Source: Pseudoduganella namucuonensis (GTDB lineage: Bacteria; Pseudomonadota; Gammaproteobacteria; Burkholderiales; Burkholderiaceae_D). Taken from it: 64,000 bases of DNA. A model generated the notes under the pieces. It saw only the letters and a list, made by a program, of their open reading frames with translations, searched no databases and was not told the DNA's origin. Of this stretch, positions 1 through 7,893 are shown one piece after another. The stretch covers positions 62,001 to 126,000 of the forward strand of contig NZ_FPBO01000016.1 in the NCBI RefSeq assembly GCF_900116645.1, written 5' to 3'. The position numbers and the translations under genes were made by a program. Each line of letters starts with the position of its first letter. Positions within the stretch are counted from its first letter, which is position 1.

Positions 1-1162
1 TCAGTTCCAGGATCTTGGCCAGCGCGTTGTCGTGCAGGTTCTTGACGATCGGCGATTGCAGGCCGTCGCGGCCCTTGGCCTTCTCGTTGACCTTGATGTA
101 GGCCAGGCCCTTGGCGCCGTAGATGGCGACGAACTGGGTGTAGGCGTCGATTTCCGAACGGGGCATGTCGCCGCCCTTCGGCACGCGCAGGCCGACCACG
201 CGGCCGTTCGGCATGTTGGCGGCGCCGGCGAAGACCTTGAAGTCGACGTCCTTCATCACCTCGGTCAGCTCGGTGAACTCGAGCTTGACGCGCATGTCCG
301 GCTTGTCCGAACCGTATTTGCCCATGGCCTCGTAGAAGTCCATCACCGGGAACGGGTTAGGCAGGTCGACCGACATGGTGTTCTTGAAGACCTTGCGGAT
401 CATGTCCTCGAACAGGTCGCGGATCTCCTGCTCGTTCAGGAACGAGGTTTCGCAGTCGATCTGGGTGAACTCGGGCTGGCGGTCGGCGCGCAGGTCCTCG
501 TCGCGGAAGCACTTGGTGATCTGGTAGTAGCGGTCGAAGTTGGCCACCATCAGCAGTTGCTTGAACAGCTGCGGCGACTGCGGCAGCGCGAAGAAGTTGC
601 CGGCGTTGACGCGCGACGGCACCAGGTAGTCGCGCGCGCCTTCGGGGGTCGACTTGGTCAGGGTCGGGGTTTCGATGTCGATGAAGCCCAGGTCGTCCAG
701 GTACTTGCGCACTTCCATCGTGACCTTGTAACGCAGGCGCAGGTTGTTCTGCATTTGCGGACGGCGCAGGTCCAGCACGCGGTGGGTCAGGCGGGTGGTC
801 TCGGACAGGTTGTCGTCGTCCAGCTGGAAAGGAACGGCCACGGAGGCGTTCAGCACTTCCAGTTGCGAGCAGACCACTTCGATCTTGCCCGATTTCAGGT
901 TGGCGTTGACGGTGCCGGCCAGGCGGTCCTTGACCACGCCGGTCACGCGCAGGCAGTACTCGTTGCGCACCGATTCGGCGGTCTTGAAGACCTCGGCCTG
1001 CTCCGGATTGCAGACCACCTGAACCAGGCCTTCGCGGTCGCGCAGGTCGATGAAGATCACGCCGCCGTGGTCGCGGCGACGGTGTACCCAGCCGCACAGG
1101 CTGACGGTTTGTCCGAGCTGGGCTTCAGTGGTGAGGCCGCAGTAGTGAGTGCGCATAGACAT
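1..1162 (-). CDS. aspS: Aspartyl-tRNA synthetase, 3' end cut by window
   Basis: This enzyme charges tRNA-Asp (and in non-discriminating forms tRNA-Asn) with aspartate in the cytoplasm. About 387 codons are visible; the C-terminal part lies beyond the window edge. The protein starts MSMRTHYCG, has an N-terminal OB-fold anticodon-binding region (about residues 1-105), then class II catalytic sequence including FALPQSPQLFKQLLM (about 191-205) and the motif 2 stretch FRDEDLRADRQPEF (about 219-232). A second ATG two codons in (1156) is an alternative start. It is the last visible gene of a minus-strand run FmdB-DUF502-aspS, an order common in Burkholderiales. The family assignment is secure. Confidence 0.95.
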   Translation of the reverse strand, partial: MSMRTHYCGLTTEAQLGQTVSLCGWVHRRRDHGGVIFIDLRDREGLVQVVCNPEQAEVFKTAESVRNEYCLRVTGVVKDRLAGTVNANLKSGKIEVVCSQLEVLNASVAVPFQLDDDNLSETTRLTHRVLDLRRPQMQNNLRLRYKVTMEVRKYLDDLGFIDIETPTLTKSTPEGARDYLVPSRVNAGNFFALPQSPQLFKQLLMVANFDRYYQITKCFRDEDLRADRQPEFTQIDCETSFLNEQEIRDLFEDMIRKVFKNTMSVDLPNPFPVMDFYEAMGKYGSDKPDMRVKLEFTELTEVMKDVDFKVFAGAANMPNGRVVGLRVPKGGDMPRSEIDAYTQFVAIYGAKGLAYIKVNEKAKGRDGLQSPIVKNLHDNALAKILEL

Positions 1163-1192
1163 GGTTTATTTCTCAGTTCAGGTTAATTTGGT

Positions 1193-1780
1193 TCATTCGG
1201 GCGCAACCACACCCATCGATACGATGTATTTCAGGGCGGCATCGACACTCATGTCGAGTTCGATGACATCTTTTTTTGCCAGCATCAGGAAGAATCCCGA
1301 CGTCGGGTTCGGCGTGGTGGGCACGTACACGCTCACGTACTCGCCCTCCAGGTGGTTCTTCACGTCGCCGCCGGGCACCCCGGTCAGGAAGGCGATGGTG
1401 CGGCAGTCCTGGTGCGGATACGGGATCAGCACGGCCTTGCGGAAGGCGTTGCCGGACGAGCTGAACAAGGTGTCCGACACTTGCTTGACGCTGCCGTACA
1501 GCGAGCTGACGACGGGGATGCGGTGCAGCAGCTTTTCCCACAGGCGCACGATGTAGTTGCCGACCAGGTTGTTGGTCAGCAGGCCGGTCAGGAACACGAT
1601 CAGCACGGTCAGGATGGTGCCCAGGCCGGGGATGTCAAAACCGATCAGGGTGCGCGGCTGCCAGCGTTCGGGCACGAACAGCAGCGACTGGTCCATGGTG
1701 CTGATCACCAGGCTCAGCACCCAGGCGGTGATCGCCAGCGGCACCAGGATCAGCAGTCCGGTAATGAAGTATTTGCGCAT
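1193..1780 (-). CDS. DUF502 family membrane protein
   Basis: This 195-residue protein belongs to the DUF502 family of small inner-membrane proteins, whose biochemical function is unknown. Two hydrophobic segments are visible, at about residues 5-26 (ITGLLILVPLAITAWVLSLV) and about 55-76. They are followed by a soluble part containing the family-typical VYVPTTPNPTSGF stretch near residue 150. It sits 30 bp upstream of aspS and 28 bp downstream of an FmdB-type zinc ribbon gene on the same strand, so the three are probably co-transcribed. No role in translation can be read from the sequence; the link to aspS is positional only. Confidence 0.9.
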   Translation of the reverse strand: MRKYFITGLLILVPLAITAWVLSLVISTMDQSLLFVPERWQPRTLIGFDIPGLGTILTVLIVFLTGLLTNNLVGNYIVRLWEKLLHRIPVVSSLYGSVKQVSDTLFSSSGNAFRKAVLIPYPHQDCRTIAFLTGVPGGDVKNHLEGEYVSVYVPTTPNPTSGFFLMLAKKDVIELDMSVDAALKYIVSMGVVAPE

Positions 1781-1808
1781 CGTGTTCCTCTAGTGTTCCT
1801 CTTGCCGC

Positions 1809-2123
1809 TCAGTCGGATTTGGTGGGCGCCGGCGTGGGCGCCGCCGCGGCGGCCGGGGCGTCCGCCTTGGGCGCGTCGGCTTTGGGCGCGGCGCCGCCGC
1901 CGGCCGGGGCGCCGGAGACCGCGGTGGTCGGGGCCTTGGCGCCGCCACGGAAATCGGTCACGTACCAGCCGGTTCCCTTTAATTGGAAGCCGGCGGCCGT
2001 CAGCTGCTTCTTGAACGCCGCCTTGCCGCAGGTGGGGCAGTCGGTCAGTTGTGGATCGGACATCTTTTGCAAGACATCCTTGCTAAAGCCACAATCATCG
2101 CAGCGGTAAGCGTAGATAGGCAT
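1809..2123 (-). CDS. FmdB-type zinc ribbon protein
   Basis: A 104-residue protein with an N-terminal zinc ribbon: MPIYAYRCDDCG carries the first Cys pair and CPTCGKAAF the second, giving a C-x2-C...C-x2-C metal site within the first 40 residues. The rest is a low-complexity Ala/Pro/Lys tail, probably disordered. The family is often called FmdB regulatory protein, but a regulatory role is not established for most members. I chose the ATG at 2123 because a GGAG ribosome-binding site lies 7 bases upstream; a TTG just before it would add one residue. The gene heads the DUF502-aspS run. Confidence 0.88.
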   Translation of the reverse strand: MPIYAYRCDDCGFSKDVLQKMSDPQLTDCPTCGKAAFKKQLTAAGFQLKGTGWYVTDFRGGAKAPTTAVSGAPAGGGAAPKADAPKADAPAAAAAPTPAPTKSD

Positions 2124-2188
2124 CAATTACTCCGCAAAAATCATCAAAACCCTGAATTATAAAGCCTTTTCCCGGCCGTAACGCGATA

Positions 2189-2794
2189 TCAGGTTCGACG
2201 CCACACCATCCAGCGCTCCTTGCCCTCGAACACGGGGATGGAATCGGTGACGGGCTCGTCCTCGACCAGGATGAAGGAGGCTTGCAGCAAGGCATCGAGC
2301 CGCTCGCGGGCGATGCCGAACGGCGGGCCTTTTTCGTTGTCGTCGAAGAAGAAGTAGCCAGCCAGCAAGGCGCCCGGCGCCAGCAGTTCCGCCCAGCGCG
2401 CGGCCACTCGCGGCCACATTTCCCGGGGCAAGGCGCACAGGAAGGCGCGTTCATAGATCAGCCGCAGCGGCGTCGACGGTTGCCAGGCGAAGAAGTCGGC
2501 CTCCACCACCCGCTCCTGCCATCGCGGACCGACGGCGGCTCGCGCGGCGGCCACGGCGGAGGGAGAGAAGTCGATGGCGGTGGCGCTCCAGCCCGATTCA
2601 CTGAAGTGGGCCAGTTCCCAGGCGGAGCCGCAGCCGGGGATCAGCACCGCCGGCGGCTCGTCCGGGAATGACGAGTCGGCCACGAAGCTGCGCAGCCGCT
2701 CCGGCACCCCTCCCCTGTCCCACGGCGTGAACCGTTGTTCGAAGCGCTCGTCCCAGAACGCGGGCGACAGCGGGTCGCGGCTCTGGAAGTTCAC
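2189..2794 (-). CDS. TPMT-family SAM-dependent methyltransferase
   Basis: A 201-residue class I methyltransferase of the thiopurine S-methyltransferase (TPMT) family. The N-terminus has the typical PAFWDERF...TPWD stretch (about residues 11-30). SAM-binding motif I reads VLIPGCGSAWELAHF (about 50-65), and AIDFSPSAV follows as the acidic-loop region. The substrate is unknown; relatives methylate thiols, halides or metalloid oxyanions. The start is GTG at 2794, because the upstream ubiB stop overlaps it as GTGA, which suggests translational coupling. An in-frame extension upstream would run inside ubiB in another frame and is not credible. Confidence 0.87.
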   Translation of the reverse strand: MNFQSRDPLSPAFWDERFEQRFTPWDRGGVPERLRSFVADSSFPDEPPAVLIPGCGSAWELAHFSESGWSATAIDFSPSAVAAARAAVGPRWQERVVEADFFAWQPSTPLRLIYERAFLCALPREMWPRVAARWAELLAPGALLAGYFFFDDNEKGPPFGIARERLDALLQASFILVEDEPVTDSIPVFEGKERWMVWRRT

Positions 2795-4359
2795 AGCATC
2801 CCTCGCCACTGGAAGTACAGCCGCAGCCCGACCGCGCCGATCACGAAGGCGCCGGCGAAATAGATGACAAAGCTGAGCAGGCGGTTGGTGCGCTGCTGCT
2901 CGTCGATCAGCACGCGCAGCAGCTCGTTGTTCGTGTTGTTCGGTTCGCTGGCCACGGTCAGTGCTCGGTGCACCAGGCGCGGCAGCTGCGGCAGCACATG
3001 GGTGTAGCGCGGCGCCTCGGCCTTCAGGCGCTCCAGCATGCCCTGCCAGCCCACCTGCTCGGCCATCCAGCGCTCCAGGTAGGGCTTGGCGGTCTTCCAC
3101 AGGTCCAGGTCCGGGTCCAGCTGGCGGCCCAGGCCCTCGATGTTGAGCAGCGTCTTCTGCAGCAGCACCAGTTGCGGCTGCACCTCGACGTTGAAGCGGC
3201 GCGAGGTCTGGAACAGGCGCAGCAGGATCTGGCCGAAGGAGATGTCCTTCAGCGGCCGGTCGAAAATGGGTTCGCAACAGGCGCGCACGGCGGACTCGAG
3301 CTCGTCGACGCGGGTCTCCTTGGGCGCCCAGCCGGACTCGATGTGGGCCTCGGCCACGCGCTTGTAGTCGCGCCGGAAAAAGGCCAGGAAGTTCTGCGAC
3401 AGATAGTCCTTGTCGAAGTCGTTCAGGGTGCCGACGATGCCGAAGTCCAGCGCGATGTAGCGGCCGAACGTGGCGGGGTCGATGGACACCAGGATGTTAC
3501 CGGGGTGCATGTCCGCGTGGAAGAAGCCGTCGCGGAACACCTGGGTGAAGAAGATCTCGACGCCGTCGCTGGACAGCTTTTTCAGGTCCACGCCGGCCTC
3601 GGCCAGGCGTTCGATCTGCGACACGGGAATGCCGTGCATGCGCTCCATGACGATCACGTCCGAGGAGCAATAGTCCCAGTACATCTCCGGCACCATCAGC
3701 AGCGCGCCCTCGGCGAAGTTGCGGCGCAGCTGGCTGGCGTTGGCCGCCTCGCGCATCAGGTCCAGCTCGTCGTGCAGGTATTTGTCGAACTCGGCCACGA
3801 CCTCCCTGGGCTTGAGGCGCTTGCTGTCGGCCCAGATGCGGCCGATGAACTCGGCCGCCAGGTGCATCAGCGCCACGTCCTCGTCGATCAGCTTCTTCAT
3901 GCCGGGACGCAGCACCTTGACGGCGACCTGCTTGCCGTCCTTCAGCGTGGCGAAGTGGACCTGGGCGATGGAGGCGGACGCCACCGGGATGCGCTCGAAG
4001 CTGGCGAACAGCTGGTCCGGATGGCCGCCCAGCGAGCGCTCGATCTGCGCGATGGCCAGGTCGGAATCGAAGGGCGGCACGCGGTCCTGCAGCAGCGCCA
4101 GCTCCTCGACGATGTCGAGCGGGATCAGGTCGCGCCGGGTGGACAGCACCTGGCCGAACTTGACGAAGATGGGCCCCAGTTCCTCCAGCGCCATGCGCAG
4201 GCGGCGGCCGCGCGGGGCGCTCAGGTCGCGCCAGAAGAACAGCTTGTCCATCAGCTTGGAGGTGCGCGGCACGTCCAGGCCGGAGATGGCGATTTCGTCG
4301 AGGCCGTACTGGATCGCGACCCGCAGGATACGTTGCAGGCGCAGGAATTTCAGGATCAT
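2791..4359 (-). CDS. ubiB: Ubiquinone biosynthesis atypical kinase UbiB
   Basis: UbiB is an atypical protein-kinase-like ATPase at the inner membrane that supports late ubiquinone synthesis. The 522-residue protein shows the family KxGQ motif (KFGQ, residues 67-70), the Ala-rich nucleotide-binding loop PVASASIAQVH, the ExD motif within DELDLMREAAN, and the catalytic-loop and metal sites HADMHPGN and DFG. The C-terminus ends in hydrophobic segments (FVIYFAGAFVIGAVGL) that anchor it in the membrane. Its start overlaps the ubiJ stop by 4 bp (ATGA) and its stop overlaps the next methyltransferase start, so ubiJ-ubiB-methyltransferase form one translation-coupled operon. Confidence 0.96.
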   Translation of the reverse strand: MILKFLRLQRILRVAIQYGLDEIAISGLDVPRTSKLMDKLFFWRDLSAPRGRRLRMALEELGPIFVKFGQVLSTRRDLIPLDIVEELALLQDRVPPFDSDLAIAQIERSLGGHPDQLFASFERIPVASASIAQVHFATLKDGKQVAVKVLRPGMKKLIDEDVALMHLAAEFIGRIWADSKRLKPREVVAEFDKYLHDELDLMREAANASQLRRNFAEGALLMVPEMYWDYCSSDVIVMERMHGIPVSQIERLAEAGVDLKKLSSDGVEIFFTQVFRDGFFHADMHPGNILVSIDPATFGRYIALDFGIVGTLNDFDKDYLSQNFLAFFRRDYKRVAEAHIESGWAPKETRVDELESAVRACCEPIFDRPLKDISFGQILLRLFQTSRRFNVEVQPQLVLLQKTLLNIEGLGRQLDPDLDLWKTAKPYLERWMAEQVGWQGMLERLKAEAPRYTHVLPQLPRLVHRALTVASEPNNTNNELLRVLIDEQQRTNRLLSFVIYFAGAFVIGAVGLRLYFQWRGML

Positions 4360-5006
4360 GTCGGCTTTCCGTCGGCGTCCGTGGGGTTGGGCGCGCGCTG
4401 CGCCAGTTTCTTCTCGAGGTTGGCCAGGCGCTTGGCGAAGCGCTCGGCGTCGTCGCGCAGCCGGGTCACGCCGGCGCCGAATTCCCCCGTCACGACCGGG
4501 CGCACCAGCACCGGGTTCTCCTCCAGGAAGTATTCGGCGGCGTTCTCGGCCAGTTTGCGCTGGCCGGTGAGCAGCGCGCCGAAGGCGGCCCTGGCGCCGT
4601 CGACCAGGCGGCTGGCGGCGATCGGCCCGAACAGCTTCTCCAGGTCGTGCTCGGCCTCCCAGCGCAGCGACTTGGACAGCTGCGAGATCGTGTTGGCGAA
4701 CTCGGCGTCGCCCTCGATCTGCACATAGGAGAAGGCGCGCTCGCGGTTTTGCGCGATCAGCGGCAGGTCCGACAGCTTGAGGCGGATGGTGACGTTGGCG
4801 GCGCCATCGCCCCCCTCGGCGGCCTCGGTCATGCCGTCGGCGGTCACCCGCAGGCGCAGCACGACCGGACTGGCTGCTATGCAGGCGACCTTGCCCGCGT
4901 GCAGGCGCAAGGCCTCGCGGGCCCAGGGCTCTTGCGCCAGCAAGTGGTTGATGGTGGCGGCGACGGGCGCCAGCGGCGAAGGCAGGTTCGGGATGGTGGA
5001 TGACAT
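4356..5006 (-). CDS. ubiJ: Ubiquinone biosynthesis accessory factor UbiJ
   Basis: A 216-residue protein with an SCP2-like lipid-binding domain in its first ~110 residues and a charged, probably coiled-coil C-terminal region (about 180-205, LRDDAERFAKRLANLEKK). UbiJ scaffolds the soluble ubiquinone-synthesis complex together with UbiK and binds the lipid intermediates. I chose the ATG at 5006 (MSSTIPNLP); an upstream in-frame ATG would extend the protein through the preceding terminator hairpin. It is followed with a 4-bp overlap by ubiB, as expected for the conserved ubiE-ubiJ-ubiB neighbourhood. Here a Tim44-like gene and a terminator separate it from ubiE. Confidence 0.9.
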   Translation of the reverse strand: MSSTIPNLPSPLAPVAATINHLLAQEPWAREALRLHAGKVACIAASPVVLRLRVTADGMTEAAEGGDGAANVTIRLKLSDLPLIAQNRERAFSYVQIEGDAEFANTISQLSKSLRWEAEHDLEKLFGPIAASRLVDGARAAFGALLTGQRKLAENAAEYFLEENPVLVRPVVTGEFGAGVTRLRDDAERFAKRLANLEKKLAQRAPNPTDADGKPT

Positions 5007-5018
5007 GCGTGGACGCTT

Positions 5019-5052
5019 AAAAAAACAAAACCGCCCAGGCACACTGGGCGGT
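5019..5052 (-). terminator. Intrinsic terminator after the Tim44-like gene
   Basis: An 8-bp perfect GC-rich stem (arms 5031-5038 and 5044-5051) with a 5-base loop is followed, on the minus strand, by TTTTG and then seven T. This is a textbook rho-independent terminator for the ubiE/Tim44-like transcript. It lies only about 12 bp in front of the ubiJ start, so ubiJ-ubiB must be expressed by read-through or from a promoter inside the upstream gene. Confidence 0.85.
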
Positions 5053-5090
5053 CTCGATCTTAGCAAAGACTAGGACTGATGTTCAGTGTC

Positions 5091-6059
5091 TCAGGCAAGT
5101 TGCTGGATGCCGGCCAGCAACCAGCCCTTGTCGCCGTGGATGGGCTTGGCCAGGTTCCACACTTCCTGGAACGGCTCGGCCAGCGCGTCCGGCGCGGGCT
5201 TCATGGTGCCGTAGAACTTCACGCTGGCCAGGTAGCTCTCGCCGTCGTTCTCGATGCCCAGCAGTTCGGCGTCGATGGTGACCACGTCGGTGTAATCGTT
5301 CTGGCCGTTGCGCTCCTGGATCTGCATGCGCATTTCAGCGAACACCTCCGGCGTGGTGAATTCGCGGATGTCGGCGGTGTCGCCCTTGTCCCAGGCCGCC
5401 TGCAGGCGGATGTAGTTGCTCTTCGCGTGGCGCAGGAAGGCCGCCGTGTCGAAGTCGGACGGCACGCCCCACGGGGTGTGCGCGGCGGGCGCCGCGCCCG
5501 GCTTGCTCAGGTTCAGGCCGGAAGCGGGCTGCAGCGGAGGCAGGCCGGAACCGATCTCCGGGGTGCGGGCGGCGGGTTGCTGCTGCCAGGCGTTGCCGCC
5601 GGCGCTGTTGCCCATGTTGCTGCCGAAGCCGGCCGGCGAGGCGGTGCGCGGCGCCATCTTGCTGCGCACCAGGCGGTAGATCAGGAAGGCCGCGCCGGCG
5701 ATCAGCGCGATCGTCAGGATGGAGCCGATGGCGCTGGCCAGGGCGCCGCCGAGGCCGAAGTGCGACAGCAGCGCGCCCAGGCCCAGGCCCAGCAGCGCGC
5801 CGCCCAGGATGCCCTTCCAGGGGCTGGGCGGCTTGACCGGCATGCCGGCCGGCGCGTTCGGCGTGGCGGCCGGCGCGGCCTGGCGGCCCGGGGCGGGCGC
5901 GGCGACCGGCGGCGCCGGTTGCGGCGCCATCTTGCTCACGTTCTGCGACTGGCGGCCCACACTGCGGCCGCCGCCCATGGGACGGGCCAGCGCGTCGGTC
6001 ATCATCGTGCCGACCATCAGCGCCAGGGTGGCGCCTATCATCAATTTTTTCATGTTCAT
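5091..6059 (-). CDS. Tim44-like domain protein
   Basis: A 322-residue membrane-associated protein with a C-terminal Tim44-like (NTF2-fold) domain at about residues 185-320. The N-terminus is a signal-like segment (KKLMIGATLALMVGTMMTDALA), followed by a Pro/Ala-rich linker and a Gly/Ala-rich hydrophobic stretch (ILGGALLGLGLGALLSHFGL... then ILTIALIAGAAFLIYRLV) that is probably membrane-spanning. Bacterial Tim44-like proteins have no settled function. The start at 6059 (MNMKK) has an AGGAA ribosome-binding site. The gene follows ubiE by 14 bp and ends in an intrinsic terminator, so it is transcribed with ubiE. Confidence 0.87.
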   Translation of the reverse strand: MNMKKLMIGATLALMVGTMMTDALARPMGGGRSVGRQSQNVSKMAPQPAPPVAAPAPGRQAAPAATPNAPAGMPVKPPSPWKGILGGALLGLGLGALLSHFGLGGALASAIGSILTIALIAGAAFLIYRLVRSKMAPRTASPAGFGSNMGNSAGGNAWQQQPAARTPEIGSGLPPLQPASGLNLSKPGAAPAAHTPWGVPSDFDTAAFLRHAKSNYIRLQAAWDKGDTADIREFTTPEVFAEMRMQIQERNGQNDYTDVVTIDAELLGIENDGESYLASVKFYGTMKPAPDALAEPFQEVWNLAKPIHGDKGWLLAGIQQLA

Positions 6060-6073
6060 GGCAGTTCCTGTCC

Positions 6074-6808
6074 TTACAGTTTGATACCAGTGTGCAAAGC
6101 GGCCACACCTGCCGTCAGGTTGTAATACTGGACCCGCTCCAGGCCCGCGTCCTGCATCATGGTTTTCAGGGTTTCCTGGTCCGGATGCATGCGGATCGAT
6201 TCGGCGAGATAACGATAGCTCTCGGCGTCGTTGGCGATCTTCTGGCCCAGCCACGGCAGCACCGAGAACGAATACAGATCGTACGGCTTTTGCAGCGGCT
6301 CCGCCACTTTCGAGAATTCCAGCACCAGCAGCTTGCCTCCCGGCTTCAGCACCCTGCGCATTTCCGCCAGCGCCTGGTCCTTGTGGGTCATGTTGCGCAG
6401 GCCGAAAGCGACGCTGACGCGGTCGAAATAGTTGTCCGGGAACGGCAGTTTCTCCGCGTCACACAACAACGTGGGGGTGACCATACCACGATTCAAGAGA
6501 CGATCGCGTCCCACGCGCAACATGGACTCGTTGATATCGGTGAGCCAGACCTCGCCGGTGGGGCCGGCCTGCTTGGCGAAGGCCTTGGCCAGGTCGCCCG
6601 TGCCGCCGGCGATGTCCAGGCACTTGAAGCCCGGGCGCACGGCCGCATTGGCGATGGTGAAGGTCTTCCACAGGCGGTGCATGCCGGCCGACATCAAGTC
6701 GTTCATCACGTCGTACTTGGCGGCCACGGAGTGGAACACCTTGGCGACTTCCTTCACTTTATCGTCTTCGTTGACGGTCTTGTAGCCGAAATGGGTGGTA
6801 TTGGTCAT
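6074..6808 (-). CDS. ubiE: Ubiquinone/menaquinone C-methyltransferase UbiE
   Basis: UbiE performs the SAM-dependent C-methylation of the demethylated quinone ring in ubiquinone (and, where present, menaquinone) synthesis. The protein is 244 residues, the usual length. It shows THFGYKTV near the N-terminus, the VFHSVAAKYDVMNDLMSAG block, SAM motif I DIAGGTGDLAKAF, and the FGLRNMTHK block. The start MTNTTHFG at 6808 fits family starts; the longer frame upstream is not conserved-looking. A sigma-70-like promoter is visible upstream at 6836-6864. The Tim44-like gene follows closely. Confidence 0.96.
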   Translation of the reverse strand: MTNTTHFGYKTVNEDDKVKEVAKVFHSVAAKYDVMNDLMSAGMHRLWKTFTIANAAVRPGFKCLDIAGGTGDLAKAFAKQAGPTGEVWLTDINESMLRVGRDRLLNRGMVTPTLLCDAEKLPFPDNYFDRVSVAFGLRNMTHKDQALAEMRRVLKPGGKLLVLEFSKVAEPLQKPYDLYSFSVLPWLGQKIANDAESYRYLAESIRMHPDQETLKTMMQDAGLERVQYYNLTAGVAALHTGIKL

Positions 6809-6835
6809 GGATGGGCTGCCGGTTGATCTTCCCTC

Positions 6836-6864
6836 ATTATACAAGCAGTACGTGTAACCATTAA
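6836..6864 (-). promoter_or_regulatory. Putative sigma-70 promoter for ubiE
   Basis: On the minus strand a perfect TATAAT (6841 to 6836) lies 17 bp downstream of TTAATG (6864 to 6859), a moderate -35 match. The predicted start of transcription would be near 6829, about 20 bp before the ubiE ATG. The upstream gene ends in its own terminator, so ubiE needs a promoter here. Confidence 0.6.
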
Positions 6865-6905
6865 CCGGACCGTCCCTCGCTAGCGCGCCAGCAGGATGCC
6901 GCAAA

Positions 6906-6954
6906 GCGAACCGAGCCCCATTTGGGGCCTGGCCCCAAATGGGGCTCGGTTCGC
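6906..6954. repeat. Perfect 49-bp palindrome, copy 1
   Basis: Two 24-bp arms (6906-6929 and 6931-6954) are perfect inverse complements around a single central T. The inner 35 bp are identical to the inner part of a second palindrome at 30210-30260. The outer arms differ at two positions, and both differences are compensated on the opposite arm. Each arm also contains CCCC-ATTT-GGGG or CCCC-AAAT-GGGG, so it can form a small hairpin of its own. There is no T-run, and an ordinary terminator sits right beside it, so termination is not its obvious job. Confidence 0.85.
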
Positions 6955-6957
6955 CAG

Positions 6958-6981
6958 AAAAAATCCCGCTCGGGGCGGGAT
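6958..6981 (-). terminator. Intrinsic terminator after the DUF971 gene
   Basis: A 7-bp perfect stem (arms 6963-6969 and 6975-6981, 5-base loop) begins 5 bp after the DUF971 stop codon and is followed on the minus strand by six T. It is a standard rho-independent terminator that separates the upstream transcript from ubiE. Confidence 0.85.
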
Positions 6982-6986
6982 CGGGG

Positions 6987-7403
6987 TCAGTGCTTGTGGC
7001 CGCAGCCGTGGTTGGGCTTGGCCGAGGGCAGCGCGGCGCCGGATTCGCGGCCGCTGTCGCCGTCGAAACCGGCGGCGTGCAGGCGGTCCATGTAATCGCG
7101 CCACAGCGCTTCCTGTTCGGCGCCCAGCTTGTACAGGTAGTCCCAGGTGAACAGGCCGGAACTGTGGCCGTCCGTGAAGGTGGGCTTGACGGCGTAGTTG
7201 CCGACCGGGTCCAGCGCGCTGACGCCGACTTCGCGCTTGCCGACCTGCAGCACTTCCTGTCCCGGGCCGTGGCCCTTCACCTCGGCCGACGGCGAGTACA
7301 CGCGCAGCAGCTCGAAGGGGATGTTGAAGCTGGCGCCGTCGTCGAAGCTCACTTCGAGGATGCGGGATTTGCTGTGGACCGTGAGGCCGGTGGGATTTTT
7401 CAT
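6987..7403 (-). CDS. DUF971 domain protein
   Basis: A 138-residue protein whose first ~110 residues match the DUF971 fold, also found as the N-terminal domain of gamma-butyrobetaine hydroxylase; SRILEVSFDDG and PFELLRVYSPSAEV are the recognisable blocks. Free-standing DUF971 proteins have no defined role, although some authors connect the fold with Fe-S cluster proteins. The tail is unusual: it ends NHGCGHKH, a Cys/His cluster that could bind a metal. It lies one base downstream of a HIT gene and ends in a strong terminator just upstream of ubiE, a position common in Burkholderiales. Confidence 0.88.
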   Translation of the reverse strand: MKNPTGLTVHSKSRILEVSFDDGASFNIPFELLRVYSPSAEVKGHGPGQEVLQVGKREVGVSALDPVGNYAVKPTFTDGHSSGLFTWDYLYKLGAEQEALWRDYMDRLHAAGFDGDSGRESGAALPSAKPNHGCGHKH

Positions 7404-7404
7404 A

Positions 7405-7893
7405 TTATTTGTTCAGATTGGCCACGATCGCCGCCCGCAATCGCGGCAGCAGGGCGCGGCGCGCGGCCAGCCCCTGTGCATCGGGCTCGCGCTGGGCCGC
7501 GGCCCAGGTTGGATTCGGGAAGTGCGCGTCGTCCGCATAACGCGGGATCACGTGCCAGTGCACGTGCGGCGTCATGTTGCCGAAGCTGGCCAGGTTGACC
7601 TTTTCCGGCGCCATCACGGCGCGCTGCGCCTCCTCCACCTGCCACACCGCCCACATCACGTGCTCGCGGTCGGTGGCCGCCAGGTCCGTCATTTCCTTCA
7701 CGTGCCCGTTCCACACCACGCGCGTGAAGCCGGGGTAGTTCAGCTCGTCGACGAAGACCACGGACAGCAGCGCGTCGCGCCAGACCAGCACCGGGCCGCC
7801 ATCGGCGGCCGGCGGCGCGGACGCCGGCGCCACCACGGGGGTGGACAACAGCGCGCACAGGTCGCACGGCCTGGCCGGCGCGCCGGACGTCAC
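7405..7893 (-). CDS. HIT family hydrolase
   Basis: A 162-residue histidine-triad protein. The signature is PHVHWHVIPRY, which gives the catalytic HxHxH, preceded by NLASFGNMTPH. These enzymes hydrolyse nucleoside phosphoramidates and dinucleotides such as AppppA; the real substrate here is not known. The N-terminus carries CDLC, possibly half of a zinc site. I chose the GTG start at 7893 because it overlaps the stop of the upstream dehydrogenase as GTGA; the long open frame further upstream lies inside that gene in another frame. It is followed almost immediately by the DUF971 gene. Confidence 0.88.
   Translation of the reverse strand: MTSGAPARPCDLCALLSTPVVAPASAPPAADGGPVLVWRDALLSVVFVDELNYPGFTRVVWNGHVKEMTDLAATDREHVMWAVWQVEEAQRAVMAPEKVNLASFGNMTPHVHWHVIPRYADDAHFPNPTWAAAQREPDAQGLAARRALLPRLRAAIVANLNK

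Noticed and set aside
2968..4728. A 586-codon plus-strand open frame opposite ubiB and ubiJ
   Set aside because: It mirrors two well-supported genes and has the low-complexity composition typical of antisense frames in GC-rich DNA.
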